A stretch of DNA of 64,000 nt from Agriotes lineatus (taxonomy: Eukaryota > Arthropoda > Insecta > Coleoptera > Elateridae): NCBI GenBank assembly GCA_940337035.1, contig CALNHX010005138.1, positions 1 through 64,000 of the forward strand, in the 5' to 3' direction. A model generated the notes under the pieces. The model saw nothing but the letters and a program-made list of their open reading frames with translations. It was not told the DNA's origin and did not search any database. Made by a program: the position numbers and the translations under genes. Of this stretch, positions 21,896 to 31,910 are shown one piece after another. Numbering within the stretch: position 1 is the first letter of the stretch; every line of letters begins with the position of its first letter.

Positions 21896-22008
21896 CGTTA
21901 TCTTTTTTAACAACACTAGTGCTGTTAAATGCACCTTAACGCAACTCGTTGCAAAAGAGTTATTATCACTTATAATACCATGAGTAGTCAAAGTTATGTC
22001 AAATATTT

Positions 22009-22275
22009 TTGCTGTGGTATCACGAATGTCCATTGCGCTTAGGTTTGATTAGGACGAGTGCGCTAGCACGAGTTTTAATCCTAAGCGCAATGGACATGAG
22101 TAGTGATACCACCGCAAAATTATTCACTTATAATACCATGAGTAGTCAAAGTTATGTCGACTATTTTTGCGGTGGTGTCACGAATGTCCATTGCGCTTTG
22201 GTACGATTAGGACGAGTGCGCTAGCACAAGTCCTAATCCCAAGCGCAATGGACATGAGTAGTGATACCACCGCAA
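22009..22275. repeat. Tandem pair of YGAR palindromes
   Basis: Two units of about 155 bp, each a palindrome with arms GAATGTCCATTGCGCTT and AAGCGCAATGGACAT(G). In the first, CGAG (22055-22058) faces CGAG (22069-22072) around TGC-GCTA-GCA. In the second, CGAG (22213-22216) faces CAAG (22227-22230), one base off. Flanking copies of TATAATACCATGAGTAGTCA show the whole unit was duplicated. Confidence 0.7.
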
Positions 22276-22446
22276 AAATAATCTATTTAACTTTGACTAA
22301 GAATGGTATTCGAGGGACTATTTAATGAACCAAACTACCTTTTCAAATTAGTTTTCAGTAAATCTAGCAACAAACTACGCAATTTCTATAGTAACAGAAC
22401 ACTAATATTGACTTTTTCTAATAATAATCGCATTTGTTAAAAATAG

Positions 22447-22957
22447 TCAACAGTAATTACATAAGTGGTGATAATTTTTTGATAATTTTAACTAGATTCA
22501 CGAATCTTTGTTGCTATTAAGAAATCTCACGAGTGGACGAAGTCCACGAGTGGGATTTCTTATTAGCAACAAAGATGAGTGCTAATCTAGTTAAAATTAT
22601 AAAAAAATATATTACCACGAATGTAATTAGGCGTGATTATTTTTTAAACAGTTCAAATTGTAGATTGGGTTTGATGGAGCTTCCAGATGAGTGTCCTGTT
22701 ATTTTTAATAACTGCTGCTCACCTACTCCACTTTTAGCTAGTTGTGTTACAGCAGAAGAACGATTTGAATGGTTTGTGAAAAAATAGTCGCTGTAATTTG
22801 CTACTAGCAAATAGTCAGTGTAATTTTGATGCTACTAGCAAATAGTCAGTGTAATTAGCTACTTGCAAATAGTCAGTGTAATTTTGATGCTATTGGTCGA
22901 TTTGAATTTATTTCTCATTACTATTGGCTGATAGAACTGTTTAAAAAATAATCACTT
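22447..22957 (+). mobile_element. YGAR palindrome followed by an inverted-repeat segment
   Basis: The palindrome (about 22450-22631) has arms including AATTTTAACTAGATT and CTTTGTTGCTA. CGAG (22530-22533) faces CGAG (22547-22550) around TGGAC-GAA-GTCCA. Immediately after it a segment of about 320 bp is bounded by GTGATTATTTTTTAAACAG (22634) and its reverse complement (ending 22955). That segment contains four copies of a CAAATAGTCAGTGTAATT unit and two ATTGG motifs. An 84-codon open frame (22533-22787) has no domain I recognise. Confidence 0.55.
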
Positions 22958-23196
22958 GAATACCTTCTAGGAAGATATAGCCACTGATATTTTTTTTATT
23001 GGTCAAGAAACGTCAGAATTCTGGATTTTCATTGGTCACTTTTTGACAGAGGACAGGTGTTTTCCAGAAAGTATACAACCTGTCATTACACAGACCTTTG
23101 TTTCTTTATTTAAATCATTTTTCTTTTATGCAGAACACCAGATTTCTTATTTTTAAATACCAGCTTTAGTCAGCTATCATGCTTGTACGAGCCCTA

Positions 23197-24200
23197 ACAA
23201 CTATATGTTCGGTCATTTCATAATTTCTATCTAAATATTGTTTTAAGATATACTGTTAACAGAAACCGACAATTCAATGTTCAGCCAAAATAATATTACT
23301 GACCCAACGTCAGAAAAAAAAACCGTTTAGCTTGGTGTAAGGAATAGCGATCATGGACACAGGAGCAGTGGAATTCGATTATTTTTAATGATGAATCGAA
23401 ATTTGATGTGTGTGGGGGATAATCGAAAAAGAGTAATTAGAAACAAGAAAGAGGCGTTTCATAAGGATTGTTTAAAACGTACTGTCAAGTTTTCTTCAGG
23501 GCTTATGATATGGGGTTGTATGTCTGCAAAGAACGTAGGAAATATGCAGTTTATCAATGGAACCATTAACGCTGCAAAATACCAAGACATATTAGAAAAT
23601 AACTTAATTTCCAGTATTGAAAAATTGTACTCAGCGGTGTCATTTATCTTTCAACAAGATGAAGCATCAAGCCATACAGCTAAAACCACCCGAAAGTGGT
23701 TTGAAAACCATAACATGACAGTATTGGATTGGCCTTCCAGCAGTCCAGACATAAACGTCATCGAAACCCTTTGGCACAAAATGAAACAGAAACTGAGAAA
23801 CAATCCATAGAGAACTACGGAAGGTTTGAGAGCTAAACTTCAAGAAGTATGGGACTCAGTGACAGTAGGAGAGTGTCAATCTCTTGTAAATTCCATGCCT
23901 AAAAGAATTCGAGCAGTAATTGCAGCAAAAGGAGATGTTACGCCATATTAAATTGTTAAATTATTACTTCTTATTATGAAATTTTATTTTGGCCGAATTG
24001 TCGGTTTTGGTTCAATAAAATCTTTTTTTTACAAACAAAAAATGTGATTTTCTGTTATAGTATTTTATCATCATAAAATAGCCAGAATCAGTTGATTCTA
24101 AAATTTAAAAAAAATACATTAATAAGTATATTTTACAAGTAACAGTACATTGATAAAAATAATTAGATAGAAATTATGAAGTGGCCGAACATATAGTTGT
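23197..24200 (+). mobile_element. Tc1/mariner element relic, DD34E type
   Basis: Terminal inverted repeats start ACAACTATATGTTCGG at 23197 and mirror at 24200, each next to a TA (23195-23196, 24201-24202), the standard Tc1 target duplication. The transposase is missing its N-terminal DNA-binding half. What remains starts near 23325 with FNDESKFD (first catalytic D) in one frame and continues after a frameshift at 23388 with FQQDEASSHTA (second D) and SSPDINVIE (E, 34 residues on). In-frame stops occur, including TAG at 23808; the frame then reads on to QSLVNSMPKRIRAVI and a TAA at 23949. Confidence 0.85.
23325..23951 (+). pseudogene. Tc1-like transposase, C-terminal catalytic part
   Basis: All three catalytic acidic positions of the DDE domain can be seen, but over two frames and with at least two stops, and the helix-turn-helix half has been deleted. 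The copy cannot make active transposase. It lies in AlaRS intron 2, opposite in strand to the host gene. Confidence 0.8.
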
Positions 24201-24202
24201 TA

Positions 24203-26334
24203 GGGTTCATATTCCACTCTCCCAAGTACCTCTACTTTTTTTTCTTTATATTTTTACGGAATCTCTCCCCTTGTTCTTTGTTCGTTTTTCCAAGATTTTT
24301 GGGAAAGACATTAAGATGTGCAAGAAAAAATTGAATTTTAATGTTGATATTGCAACCTAAATTGCGAAGAATTTCGAGCATATTTTGAACAATTTTCTCA
24401 TAATCCTGTGATTTATAATTTCCTAGAAAGTATTCCATTACACTTTTAAAAGCACTCCAGGCTTCCCTTTCAACGTCAGTTATAGTAGCTGACCATCTTA
24501 AACCAGTTTTCTAATTTGGGGATCAATGAAGATACCCTCCTTAAGTTTTGCATCAAGAACAATCAATATGTAACAAAATATGTCAGGATTGTTTATACAA
24601 TTTCTGGCTGCCATACTAAAACAAAACTAACATACAATGAAAGCTAACGATGGATTTTACAAGAGTACTAAAACCGAGTAACGGAGGTGCCACTTCTATC
24701 ACCTTTGTGGTTGAATGGACTGTGCAAACAAGTGAGTATATGCTCAGACAAGTTCAAACATGCGTAATCTGTTGTTTTTGAGACACATATTTGATGTAGG
24801 GGTATAAAACTTGTAAACCACTCTGCAAACTATAGTAAAGTGCGTAGATGCCTAAGTAACATTTTGTTAATGAATTGTGAAAAATCTTTACATGATAGAA
24901 ACAAATGGACTTTGATTTAGTAATCAGTAAACATTTATTGTGTTGTAATGTCATCTGACGATCTGATGGATGAAAGCAGATTTATTTATACACTGAAGAA
25001 ATTTTTGTGTAGAGTACAGCCAAAAATGTGTTTGATGCATTGTTTTTGCAATAATACAATGGATACTTTGTTAGTTGAGGTGATGCATATGATAAATCAG
25101 AAGAGTACTTTTGGAGATAAATTGGTATTAGATAATAGTGAAGCCAGAAATTAATACCAGCGTACATACATCAAACAAGTAGAGACGCTCATTCCAAATG
25201 TTGAAACCTGTCTAGAGTGCCTGGGACAGTAACTCTGAGGGTATTTCTAAGCTTGACTATCAGATGGCAGCACAAAATTCTACCAATCAGAGCCAGTTAC
25301 CAGCTCTGCTACCAATCATGTGATCATGGATATATTAGTACAGGATACGTTCACTACATGTAAACGTACGTCGAATCTTAAAATAACATATCACGGAGTT
25401 CGGTACCTTCCCCCATTTCATTCTAACCTATATCACTTTATTTCTCTCTCCCTTTAGACGTATTTCATACAATGTTTCGTACGCTTAATTTTGAAGTTTT
25501 GAAATGAAAACGTCAGAAGTGTCATACAATGTCACCGTTTATTCTTCGAAAATTGAACTTTAGCAATGGTTTTGATTGCTATTATCAAAGAGGATATATC
25601 CTCTTTGACTATTATTATCAACCGTAAAACTCAAAGGCGTTAGCGAGTGAATATCTTGCACACCCCCACACCTCATCGAGTGAGGTTATCAAGTGTTACC
25701 TGTTGAGGTTATGTTTTCTAATTTGTGTTTATTTATAGGATTACTTCTTTTCTACATTTTGTAGCATCTTGAGACCAAAAAGACTATTTCTGGCACCATG
25801 TAACACGAGTTAAATGTATTTTATCAGAATTTCTCTCAATGGCGAGTTCAAGTACCTCTCTAAAGGATAGCGCTATACGTAATTCACGCATTGAGAGTGA
25901 CAGAAATAGATGGTACGTCTTGTTCAACTATATCAACGGCACGCCGTATCTTGTACTTATATATCTATGCATGTGATAAAGTAGTGGCGCCACCTGTTAG
26001 TACCATCGAAAAGTACCCCCCAGGAGCCGTTCAAGGTCATCGAAATCGGTATTTTGACATCAAAGGAACTGCCAGTGAGTGTCTCTACTTGTTTGATTTA
26101 TGTACGCTGTTAATACGACAATATCAGGTGCCACTAAATTATAGCAAGCTCTTAATTAGACATGTAACTTCATTGAAATTATTTAGAACAAAATTCTGAC
26201 ACGTTTTTGAGGTTCTTTATTCAGCTTAATTTTCTAAACTGAAAAAATCTGAAGATATTGTGTAATTTCAACAGAAGTATATTATGAAGCAGCTTTATGA
26301 AGTAAAAAATGTGTTCTATGTATATTTGTATTAC
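24203..26334. other. Remaining AlaRS intron 2 sequence with one hairpin
   Basis: No gene recognised. A palindrome at about 25568-25622 pairs TTATCAAAGAGGATA with TATCCTCTTTGA and flanking TTGATnATTAT; it has no G-A tip. A closely similar core (CAAAGAGCATATATGCTCTTTG) is seen at 30588-30609. Confidence 0.45.
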
Positions 26335-26870
26335 CTGTGAAATTAGTTGTGCATGTTTTTTAGCTTCTTCATAAGCCTCCATATTGACACTAAGGTTCTT
26401 CTCTTCTGCCATCAGCTGAGTAAGGTCAACAGGGAACCCATATGTGTCATACAGCCGCCATGCTACGTCTCCAGGTAAAGTTGCGGAGTCTCCTAATTTG
26501 GCAATTGTGCGGTTAAGAAGATTGCGTCCCCTGGATAGTGTTTTCAAGAACTGCTCCTCTTCCTCATTGATGATGTCGATTATACCTTGGGGATCTTTCC
26601 GAACCTCGGGAAAAGTGTCTCCAAGAATATCCACCACGGTGTGTACCAAAGTGCCAAAAAATCCCGGTTTAGCATTGAGCTTCTCAGTCGCGTAACGTAC
26701 AGCTCTTCTCAAGATGCGGCGAAGCACATAGCCTCGACCTGTATTGTCAGGATTTCCACCATCTGATAAAGCTATCGTTATAGTACGGGCATGATCAGCC
26801 AAGACTCGGTACGCCATATCCACACCGTTGGAGTCGGCAGCTCCTACACGACCTTGATATGCTGGAGCAC
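26335..26870 (-). CDS. AlaRS: Cytosolic alanyl-tRNA synthetase, exon 2
   Basis: 536-bp exon. The TTTTCAG acceptor at 26871-26877 completes a phase-1 glycine and reads APAYQGRVGAADSNGVDMAYR, covering about residues 275-453. It ends HAQLISQ at CAG|GTAATA, phase 0. This is the helical tRNA-recognition domain that follows the catalytic core, including VLADHARTITIALSDGG and the RGYVLRRILRRAVRY segment typical of AlaRS. Confidence 0.95.
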
Positions 26871-27222
26871 CTGAAAATATGGGGATTTTCTTTAATAAAA
26901 TTGTTGCTGTAACTGCAAATCTTTAATACAAAATAATTTTATTAACTAAATTATAAAACTTCTTAGAAATTATTCCGGTACTACCATAATTATTTGCTCT
27001 TTAAACACGTATGTATATCTTAACGTGAAATTTTCTTTTACTTATCTAAAATTGAATTTTCTTATCAAGAAATTTATATATATTTACAAGCTATTACACG
27101 ACACAAATTTTAATTACCTTTTTATCTAGTTATTGCTTTTTCTTAATAATTAGGGATTGCTGCTTTACAAATATGATCCTGATCAATACTAGCTGCTATT
27201 ATAAAAAAAATCATAGTCTTAC

Positions 27223-28045
27223 CTGTGCCTTTCTGAATGGCATCAAACAATGGTAAAAATACATCAGTATCATAATTGGATCTTTTCTGCTGTATAACAG
27301 AAACCAATCTTTCGAAGCCAAGCCCACAGTCAATGTGTTTTTTTGGCAAAAGTTTAAGGCTGCCATCCGATTCTCGATTGTACTGTATAAACACAAGATT
27401 CCATATTTCCAAAACATCTGGATCATCCTGATTAACTAACTCTGGCACAGACCTATTCCCAATCCTGTCAAAATGCAATTCAGAACAAGGTCCACAAGGC
27501 CCCGTTTCCCCCATTTCCCAAAAATTGTCCTTCATACTACCAGGCAGTACATGTTCTGGCTTAACACCCAAATTTAACCAGATTTGACGACATTCTTCAT
27601 CTGGTTCTAACCCCTGGCTTTTGTTGCCTCCAAAATAGGTTACATAAAGACGGTCAACAGGGAGCCCTAGCACTTGCGTCAACAATTCCCACGCCCATGC
27701 ACAAATTTCCTTTTTAAAGTAGTCACCGAAGGACCAGTTGCCTAACATTTCAAAAAATGTGTGATGGTACACATCCTTGCCAACGTCATCGAGGTCGTTG
27801 TGTTTTCCTCCAGCACGGATGCATTTCTGGGTGTTAGCAGCACGTGTTAACTTAGCCAGGTCACTGTTGGGATCCACTGTTCCTAAGAATATCGGCTTGA
27901 ACTGATTCATCCCTGCGTTTGTGAATAGCAAAGTCGGATCGTCCAAGGGGATTGTGGATGAGGAATGTACATACTCATGCTGTTTTGATTTGAAAAAGTC
28001 TATGAAAATGTTGCGAATCTCCTTGGCGGTGAGTTGGTTATTCAT
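27223..28045 (-). CDS. AlaRS: Cytosolic alanyl-tRNA synthetase, exon 1 (catalytic domain)
   Basis: The enzyme charges tRNA(Ala) with alanine in the cytosol. The ATG at 28045-28043 (MNNQLTAKEIRNIF) matches the usual animal start, and the frame runs 274 codons plus one base to a CAG|GTAAGA donor. Class II motifs are present: RAGGKHNDL (77-85), motif 2 TFFEMLGNWSFGDYF (96-110) and motif 3 GLGFERL (241-247). Joined exons give 823+536+1542 bases, 966 residues, the normal metazoan length. There is no mitochondrial targeting segment. A TTGCAG just upstream of the ATG suggests a 5' UTR intron. Confidence 0.95.
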
Positions 28046-28900
28046 CGTGGGGCTTACTTCTGCAATGCAAAATTTAAACATATTTTTATTGTAATTTGTT
28101 GTAATATTGTGTGAACATATGTTAATTAAAATGTCCTCAAACTTGTGTATGTGATTAGCAACTATAAAATGTATCTAATTCTATACTAACCTACGTCTGG
28201 TTATTTTTTTAACAAAAATTAATGTAAATTAACACAAATGCATCACATACCGGTCGACCTTTAACCTGAAGACGTGTAATCGGAATCCCGATCCAAGACC
28301 CAAAGAACGAACCTCGTGGACAGAAATGATGTAATTTTGAACCGATATTGCAGGAATTGAACTACAGATGGAACACAACAACCTTGCACAGAATACGTTC
28401 CGATATTCCATACCCGGAAGTAGTGGCTGTGTTCAAGAGTATTATAGTATAAAAAACGGTTCAGTAAAAAAATACAGGTTGATCAAGATTGGCTTATTTT
28501 GATGCTTTCTTGTAAATTTGTATTTGCGGCGTACTAAAATTAGCGATTTGTAATTTAAAACGTTACTTCATGTCAGGAATTTAACTAAAGTTCCAAAAAG
28601 AATACATTTAATTACTTTAAAGGAAGATTGGTCATAAATAACACGGAGACTTATTTAATAATTTATTATAAAGTAACACAACTGGTTTACTTCTAACACT
28701 ATAGTTTATTATTATCAGCATCAGCGGCCACGACCACAACATGGAGCAGTCGGTAGGATTGTAGTTATTGTGGGGATTGCAGTTTACAAACAAATAATTA
28801 TACATTAAATTTTTGATGCAGAGGTGCTCAAGTAAAAAGCAACACATAGCTTGTTTGCATTTGACACCATATTATATTGTTGTCAGTGGCCACGACCACA
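28046..28900 (-). promoter_or_regulatory. AlaRS upstream region and gene-free spacer
   Basis: The first coding exon appears preceded by an acceptor (TGCATTGCAG, ending near 28060), so a non-coding first exon should lie further up. One candidate is near 28400-28440, where the minus strand reads CTACTTCCGG then GTATGG, an Ets-like motif followed by a possible donor. This is inference. The rest of the stretch shows nothing. Confidence 0.25.
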
Positions 28901-28904
28901 GCAA

Positions 28905-29330
28905 CAATATAAAACTAGATAAATGTACAACTTGTCGAATAGTAAAGTTTTCAAAGCAAGAAAAAATCCTAGCTTTTGAAACTAAACGTACTTTAGGCAG
29001 GATTGGCAGTGATACATTGAAATTTTCTACATCTCATTTACCCATAAAAGATTCGGATTCGCAGAGCTAAAAAAAATAGGAAATTTTCTAAATCCATTAT
29101 CCATGAATTTTTATTATTTTAGTTGATTAAAACACCTTAACTGTCATGTGAATAATTCAAATCTATTATATGTCACATCAATTTTTTTTAATATCAAAAC
29201 CTACAATATAAAACAATTATAAAACTAGATAAATGTACACTGTGCCGAATAGTTATATTGTTTTCTAAGAAAGAAATAATCCTAGCTTTTCAAACTGAAC
29301 TTATTAAGCATGACTGACGGTGACGGTTTG
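28905..29330 (+). repeat. Direct repeat pair
   Basis: 28905-29035 and 29213-29330 share ATAAAACTAGATAAATGTACA, GTCGAATAGT/GCCGAATAGT, then AAATCCTAGCTTTTGAAACT against ATAATCCTAGCTTTTCAAACT. An 85-codon open frame at 28813-29070 spans copy 1 but has no recognisable domain. Just upstream, ATATTGTTG and CAACAATAT (about 28874-28911) form a hairpin around GTGG/CCAC. Confidence 0.5.
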
Positions 29331-29519
29331 AAATAATTTTAAATGTATAGGTACATATTGTTATGATACCCTTGTTGGAAGCGTCAAAAGTGAAAATAAA
29401 TAAATAATGTGAGAATATTTACACAAATAAATAGTTTTAATAAGAATTCATTATGTTGTTACCTCAGGGCTTATTAAAAGTTATGTTTTGTCATAATTAT
29501 AGCAAAATAAATGGTTTAT

Positions 29520-30780
29520 TGCCTTTCCTATTTTATTTATTGACAACCAAATGTCAACTGGCAATTGTTCTGCTTCCTGCTTTTTCGATCCAAACTTGTC
29601 GATAGCAATTTAAAAGGACGCCACCGCTGTAAATATCCTATGGAAGGACCCTGGGGGCTGGAACCCGTTTCTGGACCTGGTATGATGTCTGCTCTGTTTG
29701 CTGCACGATGCTGATTGATCATCGGAACCCCTTTCCTGTTCAAATTTACCTCGAATTGTGGACCTGGTTGCTGCGTTGCACTTTCAAGGGACGCCACCGC
29801 AATTGCTTATCTTTAGAATGCCTTCTGCCCCTGCTCTCTGGACGAAGGCACCAAGGAAGGTCTGAATTACACGCTGCACACAAACTTTCGCCGAACTGCT
29901 ACCCCGAATCTGCCAAAAACTGGCCCCGATGTTGGACACAAACTTTGCAGATCACTTCCTTCTTCACTAGGATTTTATAACACAATGAAATTATTCACAA
30001 AGGCACTCTGCGGACTGGTGATCAATAAAATCAACTTTTGGACTCCAACAAATAAATTTTATATTCAAAATAAATACGAACCAATCTTACACACAGCTAT
30101 TTTAACTTAGCTTGGATTGTCAACAGTAACAATAGAACATTTCGTACCCTAGCAACTATTACAATTGTTCTGAAGTAAATTTTGTACAATGTTTTCTTAA
30201 ACTAAACTGTTTTTTGAATAAATGTTAATTAGTAGCACTGTTTAACCTCACTTCTTTGCTTTCTTCACTTAAGTTTTAAATAGCACTGGTTTCACAGTTT
30301 TAAATTAGCATTAAACTATTGTTTTTGTTCTAACGTAGGTTGCCTTATTAATGCTCTTTGCATTCTATGCTTTCTTACATCGATTTCGTTAACTTTCAGC
30401 TGCATTGCCGATTGTTGGCATTACAGTTTAATTACTAACGCTGCATATAGCTTTCGTAACGCCTCAAACATCTCTGTATCAAATTCACAATTATTCTTGT
30501 CTTGACTTTACAATGTCAAATCTGTCAGTCACATAAATTAGGTGCATCTGCCATAACGAGCACAGCTAATGAAAATTAAGTTATAGCAAAGAGCATATAT
30601 GCTCTTTGGTTATATGTAACCCTGCCGATACTGTTTCATCTAATGCTAACAATTACTTAATGTTGCAATAAACAAAATATCAATTCTGGGTCAATTTGAA
30701 TCCTTCTTTCATTTTCGTGTCTTAGTTATGCAACCAGAATTGCTGTAGACACTATACCATTACAATATGTCAATTACCAA
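29520..30780 (+). repeat. Long repeat, copy 1 (LTR-like, unclassified)
   Basis: 30130-30780 is homologous in direct orientation to about 33560-34215. Shared landmarks are AATGCTCTTTGCAT, TTTCGTAACGC or TTTCGGTAACGC, TAATCTGTCA or AATCTGTCAGTCA, CCCTGCCGATACTGTTT, and GCAACCAGAATTGCTGTA then ACCATTACAATATGT. 29610-29810 in copy 1 contains GGACGCCACCGC twice; its complement resembles an LTR-element primer binding site, but no polyprotein accompanies it. Copy 1 alone has an extra palindrome at 30581-30619. Confidence 0.5.
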
Positions 30781-30817
30781 TCGAAAAGCTAGATTTACAT
30801 AGTTAAGAAAATGTTAT

Positions 30818-31910
30818 TCAGTTTTTTTGTAGCAGTAGTGGATGTAGTATTCTGCAATCTTTATAACGAGTGTTGTGCAATGCGGCTTTACGAATCTGTG
30901 GCCCGATCAACATAACCATCGTTGGCTCTAAACCCTGGACGGTCTCTTCAAAGATTCTCCGCCATCTGTCTCTATCTTGGGTTTTATTTTTCCAGTTCTT
31001 GTCTTCTATGCTTCTCAAATGTTTTTCCACCCCGTCTGTCCATTGTAATTTAGTTTTACCTTTTTCTCGATTTCCATCAGCTTAAGCTCTTAGTACATGT
31101 TTTGTCGACATTCCTTCATCCATTCTCATTACATGTTCTGCCCATCTTAGTCTTCATTGTTTTATTATTTTTACTATTTCGACACCATACATTTCATATC
31201 GTGGTTGTATTTTTTCCTATATTTAGTTTGCTTGAACAGATCCAAATATTCTTCTTAACATTTTTGTTTCACTTTTTCCATGAAGTTTTCGACTTAGGGT
31301 TCATGTTTTGGAGTACTGGTTTTATTAGTGTCTTATACATTATAGATTTGGATATTCTTGTCATATTCGGCGATTATAGTTGTTTTTCAACATCTTACTA
31401 AAATCTATGAGCCGTTAATATCCTCCGCTATTTTCCTTCTTTTGTTTTTCGTTCATTATTTATTTGGGAGCCTAATTACATGAATTTTCTTACCACTTCT
31501 ATATTGTAATAGTCTCTCGTTCCTCATCTATCACCCAATACAATAATTGCTTTCGTTTTATGTTCATTTATTTTTAGTCCTATTTTCTGAGCTACTTTTT
31601 TCAGGTTGTTTAAATGCTTCTATGTTGTCTCTAAGTGTTCTGTTTATTTCATTGATATCGTCCGTGTATGCTGAAATTTGAACTGATTTTGTAAATATTG
31701 GCCTAGAAGTTTTTATTTTGGATGTTCTTACTGCTTTCTGCAATGTTATGTTAAACAGCAAACAGACAAGAGCTTCTCCTTGTCTCATTCCTTACATGCT
31801 TTGAAGTGTGCGAATATCTCATTTTGTAGTTTTGTTACATATTACTTGTTTTATTGTCACTTTCTTGTTTATGCTATCGTAAGCTGCTTCGAACAATAAA
31901 TACGGTATAT
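30818..31910 (-). pseudogene. LINE reverse transcriptase, 3' half
   Basis: Minus-strand reading gives FEAAYDSIN (RT motif A), GMRQGEALVCLLFN, then AYTDDINEINRTLRDN (YxDD motif, here YTDD), then the C-terminal WTDGVEKHLRSIEDKNWKNK and DRDRWRRIFEE. Several stops and shifts. It continues the reading of 35215-34225 with about 20 residues missing, so both look like one copy split by an insertion. Confidence 0.7.

Larger units (their letters stand above)
17053..26334 (-). other. AlaRS intron 2, 9.3 kb, filled with transposons
   Basis: Donor CAG|GTAATA at 26335/26334 and acceptor TTTTTTAG| at 17053. It holds two hAT-type non-autonomous elements, a nested SINE, several palindromes and a Tc1 relic, listed separately. 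The remaining intron sequence is AT-rich and shows no genes. Confidence 0.9.

Noticed and set aside
22533..22787. 84-codon plus frame across a palindrome
   Set aside because: Starts within the hairpin and has no recognised domain; position suggests chance, though a conserved peptide in related elements would change this.
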